This document shows, in pieces, positions 35,368-46,071 of a stretch of 64,000 bases of DNA (position 1 is its first letter; every line of letters begins with the position of its first letter). Location: assembly GCF_910596095.1 (NCBI RefSeq), contig NC_056539.1, positions 10,357,501 to 10,421,500 on the forward strand, written 5' to 3'. Source of the DNA: Thunnus maccoyii (lineage: Eukaryota; Chordata; Actinopteri; Scombriformes; Scombridae). A program made the translations under genes and the position numbers. Below the pieces are notes generated by a model that searched no databases, had not been told where the DNA came from, and saw nothing but the letters and a program-made list of their open reading frames with translations.

Positions 35368-38300
35368 CATTGGTAGGTCCTGCAGCCTGCGGAACTCTGG
35401 TCTGTTGTCTCTCCGTCGCAGCTTTAGGAAGAGGAGCAGAGTGATGATGACAGCAGTGATGATGAAGGCTGACACCAGGCCAGCCAGGAGGGGGTCTAAT
35501 GTGGGAGACTCATGGGCCATCGTCGCTGGAACAAAAACACACACATTTCTCCTGAAACAAGCTGTACCCCAACTAAACAAGCTGGCAACGCGTAGTTAAC
35601 TGTGGATTTAAATCTGACCTAACATGGTGCAAACAGCAGAATCCCAGTTTCTTAAATGGTTGTTTAAAGCTGTGACTGGAACTAAATATAGACACTACAG
35701 CATTCATCATGTAGCTCAGGACAGAAATGTCAAACACAGGATGATGATGTTAACCTTGCCTGTACTTGAGCTCACAGTTGAACAAGTAACTTTATTTATA
35801 TAGCACCAAAAAGATTTTTTTTTCTTGTTATCATAAGTAAGCAGTTTATATTGTATGTGCATACCGTACAGTATGTTTCCGTTTTCTTTGAGAGTGCTGT
35901 TTAATAACTAGAGACGTCATAACTCTTGACCTTTCTATGTTGATGTCTCTCTGTGTTTGTATATTTCTGTGCAGGGGGAGTTTGTGTCTGCGTTTTTTTT
36001 TTTTTTTTCTGGAGTGTATTTCTGTATATGGATGTTGCTATGGAAGACTGTTTTGTAAACTTAGCTGTATTTTATATCCTCTCATCAAAAAGTAACAACA
36101 ACCACAGAGCAGTGAATGCTCCCTGTTCCTTAAGCTAATGGAAAGAGGCGAAGTGCCAAGCGTGGCCTAATAAAACCGCACAGAGTGAGAGGATTTTGTA
36201 TTTGAACCGTAGTCAAAGCAGGCTGGTCAACTGAGAAGACATCCTGGAAAAAGATCTCTCAATTTGGAAAATACAAAATATATCTACATTTTGTTCATGC
36301 ACAGAATAGATACAGAAACGTATACTGTAATTTAGAAGTCAGACATAGAGGGAGCGAGTCAGAGGAACGAAGAAAAACAGAGAAACGACGCTCGAGGCCA
36401 GAGTCCCATGACTGCCTCTGTCCCTCTCCAAAACAGAGCCATGATTGTGGAGTGGTTGGTGGTGACAGTACTTGTAGAAGATGTAGACGGGGGACGCGTG
36501 GTGTGTGTTTGTGTCTGTGTGTGCAGAAGCAAGGGCTGTCTTGTGCTTGAAAAACAAAGAACAGCATCGCCTTTGTTGTTAAGCTGATTCACTTCAGCTC
36601 TGTTAATATCCAGGCAGTGAATAGTCCACAACAAATTTATACACCAACACAGAAAGATATTATGCACTTACTGTCACCCCCAACGTTGAGCTGGGATGGG
36701 TTGTCTGCATGGCCTTTGGTCTGGGCAGAGATGCTGGTTGGCGTGGTGATGGTAGTCTTGGGGTGGATTTCACTGACCGAAAGAGGCCTGTCAGACTGCG
36801 AAGTGTTTGGTTGTGGTGTGAGCGTCGGTGGCTGAGAATTGGGGGGCTTTTGGGAGGAGCTGGTGCTCGGTGTTGAAGTGGAGTGGTTGTTGGTAGTCGT
36901 AATGGCAGATTTAGGTGTTGGGGAGGAGGTGGGTGAGTGTGTTTTGGGGTGAGCAGGCTGGCTTGATGTAATGGAGTCAGGAAGTAGGCCTGCAGGGTGG
37001 TGTGTCGTGTTTGAGGGCGGTGTGGTGGTTGATGTGTTTGCAGGGACAGTGTGAGTTGTGTGTGCGGGGATGGCAGCAGTGGAGGTAGGGGGAACGTGAG
37101 AGGTGGGAATGTGGCTCTCAGAATGGGGACTTGGAGGCTGTGATGTTGTGTGATCTGTCAGGTTCTTATTTTTCTCCGGGACAGGAGCCTCCGTGTCTAC
37201 AGACAGAAAAAGAGAGTGTTATTGTCAAAATACTGTAATTCTACTGGGCTCTGTGCATAATCAGCATGTGTTGAAGTGCCTGGCAGGAGAATGTGAAGCA
37301 TTAAAGGGTCACTTCACTAAAATTACAAATGGAACATATTTACTTATTCCTCTCGAATTCTATCTAACCATGCAGATAGTTTTGGTTTTATTAATTCCTT
37401 GAACCCCAATAGACAAAGACTTTTACTTTTTCAATTCACTGGATCCTCTTTCCACCAAAGAAATAGTCCCAACGAAAACTGTTGAGTCTGTGTTCTGTGG
37501 GTTATCAGTAACATGGACATTTTCTCTGGAAACAGATGTTGCTGTTTATTTTTAGCCACCCTAATGGCATGGCTCTAGGGTTGGCAATGTCGGTCTCGCT
37601 GTCGGTCAGTTTTTGGTCCAGACGGAAATATCTCAACAACTTTCAGATGGATTGGCATTCAGTAGTCTGGTTTTTCTGGTCTTAATTGTTATTTTATTTT
37701 ATTCCTACTTTTTTTAAAAAAATGCTTTTTAACTCATGTGTCTTATTGTTTTTTTTACTGGTCAATTGCTAATCTTAATTATTATTTTGTTTTATTTTAT
37801 TCTCAATTTTTTAATGGTTTTAATTAACATCTTATTAGTTTTTACTAGTTGGTTGCTGGTCTTAAATTTTCTTTTAAATTCCTACTTTCTTCTCTTGGTG
37901 ATCCCTTCACTTTTTTTCAATGCCATCATCAGCTGTGACTAAGTGCAGCCTAACTGAGGTGCAAGCATGTTTGTCAACTCTTAGTCTGGTTAAGTATAAT
38001 TCTTTCAGTGCTGTGAGCTCCACAGAAAAATCCATAAACCTTCAGTGTGTTTAAGAGAAGGAAGAAAACTAAGAGACAAATATATCGTATATAAAACCAA
38101 AACTGTGTCTGCATGACTAGATACCACTGAGATATCGACACTTTCAGTTGTATATATGCAAACGGTAGTCTAATATAAACTTCAAGTGCCTAAAAATGTG
38201 TGCTAGCCTGTGAAAATGTTTATAAGTGTGATGTGTGATCATCAGTATGCGTGAGAGAGAGTTTGTCGGGGGGGGGGGGGGAGTATTTCACTTCTACCTT

Positions 38301-41300
38301 TCTCAACCCCTTGTGAAAAGTCACACTGCATTTAATCACTTCTCTCTTCTTGTCAACACCATCTGAATCTTCTCTGAGCTAACTTTTCTCATGTATGTTT
38401 CACCGTTGCTCTCCCACCAGATTACCTTGCCTCCTCAACTGTTGTCTTGCACCATCTCTGACGTGTTATTATTCCGTTTCTGTTTCCTTTTTCTTTTTTT
38501 TTTGGTTAGTCTGAGGTTTCTGTCTCTGCCTGTGTTTGTGACATGACTGTCAACACTTTAACCCAGTCACAGTGAGTCTACTTACTCTGTGCTCCACTTC
38601 TGGACACGGGGAACAGAGATAAAGACTTTGCTAAATATAGATCCTAAACTCTGAGCCGCCTGCTGCTGGGTTTCCTACTGAATTCTTCTGAAGTGTGACA
38701 AAACTTCCCCACTTGAAAACCTCAGGCACACAAAAACAATAAGCCCAACGTTTATGTTCTCTTAATTGCAATTAACACAGGAGTAGGAATAAGTACCATT
38801 ATAATTCTTTGGCTGGGGTCTCACAGAGGGGGTTTCTCCATTTGTAGTTGCGTTGCCATTAGATCTTGCATTTGTGTCGGAGCTATTTAGTGCAGATGAT
38901 GCAGCAGTAGCATGACTGGTCTGGTTGAGGCTGGAAGCAGGTAGAGAGTCTGCAGCTGGGGCACTGGGCATGACCTCAGCAACTGTAGGACTCCTTGAGG
39001 TGGGGGGGGCACCAGTGTGGCCGTCATCTGATAAGGGGAGGACAGAGCCAAATTTGGATAATTATGGTCAATTCCTGGTGATGTCTTCAGAGTCATTAAC
39101 AACTTATTTTCTCATTTTTCCAAGTAAACTCAAGGCAACAGTCGGTGTACACACCCCAAAACCATCAGAATTAATTAGATGCATATCAGTCAACACAGGT
39201 CGGTGTTCATCCAAACAACAATTATTAAAACTGGCAAATGTATACACATATATTATTTATCCAGGGAAATGTATCTGACTGTGTGTATTTTTTTCCAGCA
39301 CATCAGTGCAGCTCTTTAATAAATTCATGCTCAGTACAACCGCAGTCATGTCGTATCAAACATTAGGGTTTAGTGTCTTGCTTAAGTGTAGCTTTATAAT
39401 TGTTGTTAGGAAAGAAGATCACATGTCATATTAACTTTCCTAATCCAGATGTTTTTACCATACTGGGAGCTAAATGTACCGTTAAAAGTGAAGCAAAATC
39501 TACCCACAATCCCTGGAGGCCTATAGGAGTTAAAACTATCTAGTACTGCAAAAAAAAAAAAAAGGAAAAAAAGCAAAAGTTGGAGGAGAAAGGTCATTAG
39601 AAAACATAAATTTATGTAGAAAAAATGTACTTTTCTTCTTATTTCCCATCTTAATAATACCAGAACTCCTCAATTTTATCTTGCATGAACTCACCAGGTT
39701 GGGAACAATTTAATGGATACTGAGAATTACAATGAAACACAACACCTTACTGTAAAACATAATTTCAGAGTACAACATAAAATGGAAAAGGACTCTTACA
39801 GCCCACATGAGACGTCAGTAATTTCGGGTCTTTGAAGTAGTATCATTTTAATGAAGACCTTCAATCTCTCTCGTTCTCTCTCTCTTTCCCCTGCTCTGGA
39901 TCTCTTTAGCACTATTGTACAAGTCTTCATTTCTGTTTCTACCTACTTCCCTTTGATGAAGACCAGAGCACTAATGTAATGTAATGTCATTACCGTTCAG
40001 TAACACACTGCCATGATGCCTTTCATTACCTCCATAATCACTCACACAGTTCATCAGTGCACACAGTGAGAGAAAGAGAGACACAGATAGAGAGAGAGAG
40101 AGACCTGTTTGAACTCTAAATGATACGAAAACAGACACATAAATAGACAGAGGTGCTCGGCTGTATAATACTGGCCTTGTTCCCTCGCTTGAGCTCTATT
40201 AGAGCTGCTTAGGTCAAATGCTGGAGTCTGTTTTTGTATATATGTGTGTGTCTGTGTGTGTGTGTGTGTGTGTGTGCAGAGTGGATTTATACAGAGAGCT
40301 ACTGTTTCCAGTATTGCACACACTCCTGTCTCCAGATATTACAGGGTCTTACTCACAATTTTTCAGGCCAGCGCAGCATGTACCTGGGGAAATAGCTCTT
40401 GCTCACTTCTTGACCCTGCCGTTGAGAGGAACAGCCAACCGTTTCTGTGTGAGCAGATGTCTGCTTCCACACTGAGTGCTAGAAGTGTCTGTCAGTAATA
40501 CCTTATGTGTGAAACCCATCTAACTGCGGCTGTTAAACACCCCTAACCACAGTTTTCTCAGTGTGTAATTGTGGTGATTTTTATTGTAATTCAACAAACC
40601 ATACAAAAGATATGCCTTGATTTTATGGAATATAAGATTACAGAAACGTGGAAACCAAATAAAGGGATAAATAAAGTAAGGAAATAATAGAAAAGAAAGT
40701 GCATACATACATAACATCCACACACACACATGCAAATGTAATGATTGTGGTGATTTTTGACTGAGAGTGAGTACAGATATATTTGAGCGGATTTTCCCAT
40801 CATGTGAAAGTGAAACAGTCCAGAAACTGAAAAGTGAAGCAGCATGTTTTCTGTGGCCTTTTCATCTGCACTTATTTCAGGTGTTTACTGCTAACTGGTT
40901 CATAACTTCAAACCGCACGTCACGTCTCTAGCCTGTCATCTTCTTTTCCGTCCCCATATATATTATTATACTGCCTGAGAGCTGCAACACTTACTCAATT
41001 AATTGATTAGTTGATGGACAGAAAATTCATCTGCAACTATTTAGTCATTTTTTTAAAGCAAATATGCTAAAAGATTTGCTGATTTCAGCTTTTCAAATGT
41101 TATGATTTAATGCTTTTCTTTGTCATTTATTATAGTACAGATCAGCTATGGGATTTATCAGTCAAATAAGACATTTAAAGACATCACCTTTGACTCTAAG
41201 TTTAAGAAGATAATCTAAGATTAATAATTTAGTTAAGTTTGTTATTATATGTATGTTATTGCATAGGTCTGTTAATTGAATTAGGCTATTATGATGCTTA

Positions 41301-43001
41301 TTAGTTGGTCTATATTTCATATTTTGTGTTTGATAACTTTGTTTAATTAGTTTTGTGTGGGTTACATGTGCAGTTAAATAAGTCGTGTTTCCAGAGGAGC
41401 AAAAAAAATTTAATTGTTTAGTCAGAAAGAAGGCCAGCTGAGCTACTCCTCATTTGTACGTCACTTTGGACAAAAGCATCTGCCAAGAGTAGAGTAAATG
41501 TGAAACAAAAAAGGCTTTTGACAGAATAACAAGTAACAACGGAGATAGATTGGATATTTTTAAGTTTTCATTGCTGAGAGAGGCTCAGTGTGATTTATTT
41601 TTCTGGACAAAAACAGAAGACTTGAATAGATGTGGGGAAAGTTAATTAACTGCCATCTCTGCCTTTCCTTGCAGCCACGAGCCTTCACAACAGAAATGAG
41701 ACAGTTACTTCATATTTGAATATAAGTCAAAAAATTCAACCTGACTAGCATCCTAATTTTGCCTCTGGACTGTATGTTAAATGCACATACAGGTAAATAG
41801 AGTCAACATACTGTTTAAAGTCTGGTCACAATAAAAACTGCATCTGTTACCATGGCACTGCTTTGAAATCTGACCATAAAGTCTACATACTGTACTAAAG
41901 AGGCAAGCCAATTAGTATGAAGCCAGTGAAATGACAGTGTGCTGCTGCACATAGTTAGAGGTGTCATTTATCACAATGTACTTCCCGGCTCATTTACAGC
42001 CAGTAAATGTCCTCCAGTGGAGACGTGCTGTTTTCTATTCATTTGAATTTCATCTTGAGGAGCTGATGGGACAGTTCTACCCAATAAAATCTTTTCAAAT
42101 GTCAATAGTCTCATTTCGCTTTTATGTGAGAGGTACTGATGGAATAAAAAAGAGAGAGAAAGGTAGGAGGAGGAGGAGGAAGAGGAGGAAGGAGATTGAA
42201 ACAGGTAGCAGAGAAAGCGGAAGGTGAGTAACATCAGTGTGAAATACAGGATGTTTTACTGTTATGCATGCAGAAAGAGGAAGAGGAGGGGGAGGGAGGG
42301 AAATGATGTGAAAGATAAAGTGAGAGGCGGTTTAAGCAAACAGCAGAGGCTTCAGTTTAGAAAGGAATGTCTAAATAAAACTGTGATTTGAAAAAAAAAA
42401 ATGAGCAGAGTATGAAACTGAGGCATGGTTTGGCTGGAGGTGGGCGAGAGCACATCCAACTCTGATCTTAAGGGAGGTTGAAAGAAAACACACAAGAGGA
42501 ACCCGACTGTTCACGCTCAGCTGTTTTCTTTATGGTGTAACAAGGAGAAACAATGTAGACTTTTTGTTGTAGTGTAAATTCACTTTAGCTCTGTCACCAC
42601 AGGTGTCTAGAGCATCTGTACTTTTATTACACATGTAGTGGGGACATAAATCTGTTCACACAGTCACATTATGGGGTCTTACCTCCCTAATGGGAACAAA
42701 AAGCAAGTCCCCATAATGTAAATCATTAAATTAAAGGGTGAAGACTTGGTTTAAGGTTAAGTTAACAGGAAATTAATGTGAGTCAATGTAATGTCCTTTG
42801 AAGTGATGGAAACAGGGCTGGTGTGAGGGGTGTTACAGCAAACCATATAACAATTTTACCACAAATTAGAGATGTACTCTAATCCAAACAATCCAAAAAC
42901 ATGGAATAAACAAAAACAAAATGCTACCTACCATGATCAGCGGATCCCACATTAATGAGGAGCAGCGCACAAAGAGCAATCCAGAGTTTGTTCCCCATCA
43001 T
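35368..43001 (-). CDS. Mucin-like type I membrane protein, four coding exons, 3' end unresolved
   Basis: Exons: 43001-42932, 39027-38797, 37196-36672 and 35525-35368. The first three junctions are all phase 1 and join without a break, giving 328 residues before the last donor. Residues 1-21 are a signal peptide (MMGNKLWIALCALLLINVGS). Residues 24-275 are a Ser/Thr/Pro/Asn-rich ectodomain with several N-glycosylation sequons (NQT, NSS, NAT, NLT, NTS, NTT) and no cysteine-rich domain, as expected for a heavily O-glycosylated stalk. Residues about 288-309 form a single hydrophobic transmembrane helix, followed by a basic stop-transfer cluster (KLRRR) and a short tail with RPEFRRLQDLPM. I do not recognise the family. 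Endomucin-, PARM1- or TEMP (C1orf210)-like proteins share the architecture, but I see no clear sequence match. After residue 328 either a donor (ATG then gtgagc) leads to another exon, or the frame reads through 20 more codons to a stop at 35305-35307. Confidence 0.75.
37295..37430. mobile_element. Dispersed repeat, related to 20110-20242
   Basis: It begins near TTAAAGGGTCACTTCACTAA and shares CCATGCAGATAGTTTTGGTT with the earlier copy. It lies in an intron of the mucin-like gene. Confidence 0.5.
37565..37660. mobile_element. Fragment of the CATGGCAAT-type dispersed repeat, opposite orientation
   Basis: GGTTGGCAATGTCGGTCTCG and ATATCTCAACAACTTTCAGA match the reverse complement of the family at 7895-8450. 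Confidence 0.5.
40985..41170. mobile_element. Diverged hAT-type MITE fragment
   Basis: It opens with GCTGCAACACTTACTCAATT and ATTGATTAGTTGATGGACAG, typical of the GCTGCAAC/ATCGATTA elements common in fish. It is related to the copy at 55138-55470. Confidence 0.5.
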
Positions 43002-43160
43002 CTCTGTCCTCTGCCAACACAGTCAGAAAATCACCAAACAAATGCCGTCTGTTCTCCTCTTCGCGGGTCCCTCTTGTTCTCAGATCCCAGACTTTAATGG
43101 AGTAGTTTGAGAATCCTGGGCAGCTACATGTACTGTACTACCCACAGCAGACAGCGGCGG
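43002..43160 (-). promoter_or_regulatory. 5' UTR / promoter-proximal region of the mucin-like gene
   Basis: This is the sequence just upstream (higher coordinates) of the signal-peptide exon. Its neighbour further upstream is an uninterrupted CT/GA tract, so the promoter probably lies against a GAGA-type repeat. The transcription start is inferred only from position. Confidence 0.3.
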
Positions 43161-43218
43161 CTCTGCCAGTGTATGCGTGGCTGGAGGGACTAAAGGAGGA
43201 CTGTTTGCGTCCTGAGTG

Positions 43219-43221
<3 letters not shown>

Positions 43222-43302
<81 letters not shown>
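43222..43302. repeat. Perfect (CT)n microsatellite upstream of the mucin-like gene
   Basis: About 40 uninterrupted TC units, GA on the gene's coding strand, roughly 220 bases upstream of its start codon. Confidence 0.95.
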
Positions 43303-43304
<2 letters not shown>

Positions 43305-44214
43305 GAAACAGTGCCACGTGTTCCCTGTTCAAAATAGTCAGCGGGTCTGAATCTGTGCCATGACATGACGCGTATTCAGTAGAGAGAGACTGTCACACCC
43401 CCTAAAACACACACAGACAGCACATAAACTACATCAAAATAACACAACTTCAAAAGAAACCCCAACTCTTGTTTCTTATTATTCTGCCCACTTCCTGTAC
43501 TTGTTAGTGACTCTATAGTGACATTGAGATTTTGATGTATTTATTCATTCGCTCATTAATTAATCCTGTGATATGACAATAACTGAGGAAGGGTGGGGAT
43601 TTATAATATGTTTATAGTGTATTTATAGATTATTACAAGTGTATTATATGAGCAGGCGCGATGACCTCTGAAATTAAGGATTACAGTTCTTTTAATAAAT
43701 TTTGCGAATCATCATGTTATGTGTTTGTGCCAGAATGTATATAAAGTAGCTGATTAATCAGTTGATAAAACTAAGTCTAAATCCGGGACAACATGGAGTC
43801 TGCCATGCTGAGGGTTTTATGGGACATTTTAAAAATTAACATTTCCTTTCAGGTATTTGGCTCACACTTGATCTCCACACTCACACACCTCACTACTGTA
43901 CTGTATAACATCACTTTTTTTTCTTTTTTCTTTTTTTTTTTTTTTTTTTTTTAACTTTTATTGGGGTGTTTCACTGTAGTGTGATGTCTTCAGTGACCCA
44001 CAGGGAGGCGCTGTTGCTCTATAGCTGATTCTTGACTCGTGAAACTGCAGCTCAAGACGATGAACACTATATGCAATACTTCTCTAGAAGCCTGTAGTTA
44101 CATTGAATATAAGAGGTACATCCCACATAAAGAATATTATTTATTCATTGATTTAATTTAAGTTAATTTAATGAATCGTATTATCCTTGACGCTTTGGCA
44201 ATATTGTTCATCTG

Positions 44215-44260
44215 ACATTCATGCCAATAAAGCTTACTGAATTGAATTGAATTGAATATG
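44215..44260 (+). mobile_element. Probable non-LTR retrotransposon tail
   Basis: CATGCCAATAAAGCTTACTG followed by repeated GAATT units resembles the short tandem 3' tails of fish LINE/SINE elements. The rest of the element is not evident. Confidence 0.45.
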
Positions 44261-44986
44261 GCTGAATCATTGCACAACAGCTGAGTGAAAATGTTCTGTC
44301 TTGTCACACCATTTCACCCAATATGCCTCCAGGATCACAAGATATCTTCATTTATCTTTAGTACTGTTGTTTTCAATTCAGTGATATTAATGGGGTAATA
44401 TTTAGTTGCCTTTGATCATTGTGTCTATAGCATATAATCTGTTTAGTACTTGTTAACATTGTCATCATCTTGTCCTCAAAATCATAACATACGCATGCTA
44501 TGATATGCACAAAACACAAACATGCACTCTCCATATATTCACCATGTCTAAAAAAAAATAAAATGATTTATTTGAAATACAAAGGTCAGTATGTAGTCAG
44601 CTGCAATCGCTGAGAATTAGAATAAAAATGTGGCATTAACATATAGGACAATACTATATGATCCCATCCTATACTGCTCATGTGTATTTTTTCATAATGC
44701 ATTATATTTTTCAAGATATGCTAAGATATTGTATGTCCTTTCCGTAAGGAGGATGTATAGTGTGGGCTACACATAATAATAGCTTTTTCTTTCTTTTTTT
44801 TTTTTTTTTTTTTTACCATTTTTGCACGCTTTGAATAATCCAATACTTTTGGGTATATGAGACACATTTGTGGGGATAATGTGCAATACTTTACTACAGT
44901 TTTTTAAAAGGTTCATATTCGGTAGTTTTTAATACATACATGTAGCCTACATATATATATTTGTGTAACCCTAACCCATCCTTATG

Positions 44987-45038
44987 TTATGATGATACAA
45001 CAATTCTTGGTAAAAGGTAATGAAACTTAAGACTATAT

Positions 45039-45083
<45 letters not shown>

Positions 45084-45211
45084 AATAAGACATTTAATTT
45101 GTACGAATGAAAAGTACAGTACAAATTATGATGATGATGATGATTATTATTATTATTATCATTATTATAGTCTTAAGTTTTATTGCCCCTAGAATTGTTG
45201 CATCATCATAG
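44987..45211. mobile_element. Inverted-repeat element with CAA and GAT/ATT trinucleotide arrays inside
   Basis: The left arm ATGATACAACAATTCTTGG ... GAAACTTAAGACTA is mirrored by TAGTCTTAAGTTTT ... CTAGAATTGTTGCATCATCA. Between the arms sit a (CAA)n run (about 45031-45080), unique sequence, then GAT and ATT runs (about 45131-45169). Confidence 0.65.
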
Positions 45212-45529
45212 TGAGGATGATGACTTTTCATTGGGCAGAGGGGAGAAATGCCGCATTTAAATGTTCACATACGACATGAAGGAAAAACGGGTTGTTGCTT
45301 TCAAATTTCAGTTACAAAACAGACTGAAACGTAACAATTGTTTCATCTGAACAAGATAACGACCAACAAGATATAAACTGAACCGACAACTAAGAGGAAT
45401 ACATAACTAATTGATAATATATAACAGTAAAGAACACGATTTTCTTACTAATTATTCCGTTTTCGTGTGTTCTCCACCTTTAATATTTTGATAAATCGCT
45501 GTTCGTATTATTGGGTGGTCCCTGACCAG

Positions 45530-46071
45530 TTACGCTGTGATTACGATATTTCCCACAGCGCCTGAACGTAGCAAGAAGAGGCAGAACAGCGGCAGCGCGC
45601 TGCCAGCATCGTCTCATACCGTCGCAGGACAGAAAGGTGTGAAAATATCGGTCCTCCCGACAGCCTAGAATATATACACGTAGACGGCTTTGTTTTGATC
45701 ATGCTGTCACACTCTGAAAATGCTACTATAGCTATCTCGCTTGGTTAAATTTGTCACTTAGATAGCGTCAATTTACGCGCATCGCTACGTTAGCTAGTTG
45801 ACATTAGCATAGCCGTTGCTATAGTATTTTTCTATAGTGTAGGTTAGCATCAGCTAGCCTGCTGTCAAGTGAGGCGAGCTAACGTTAGCTTGCCGGTTAG
45901 CTTCTCGTGTTATCATTAAACCCAAATTTGTGATGCCGTCTAGCTAACTTATACACTTCGATTCCGATTGTGGAAATAATATGGAAACGGCACTTTTCTA
46001 GAAAGCGACGTTTAACATTGGCTGACTGTTGCTCCTCTTTGATCATTTGACAGCTCCGTGTCAGCGGAGTT
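45530..46071 (+). promoter_or_regulatory. ipo13: ipo13 promoter and 5' UTR region
   Basis: This segment directly precedes the importin-13 start codon and is richer in CpG than its surroundings, especially at about 45555-45660 (GCGGCAGCGCGCTGCC). No TATA box is evident at the expected place. A possible donor (AAAG then gtgtga, near 45638) would make a non-coding first exon if used. The start at 46072 is chosen because the next exon continues the human-like DFTVENVEK frame. Confidence 0.4.

Larger units (their letters stand above)
43304..45529. other. Intergenic gap between the divergent mucin-like and ipo13 genes
   Basis: It holds T-runs at about 43928-43951 and 44798-44814, a retrotransposon-like tail at 44215-44260 and an inverted-repeat element at 44987-45211. 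No coding sequence is recognised. Confidence 0.5.
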
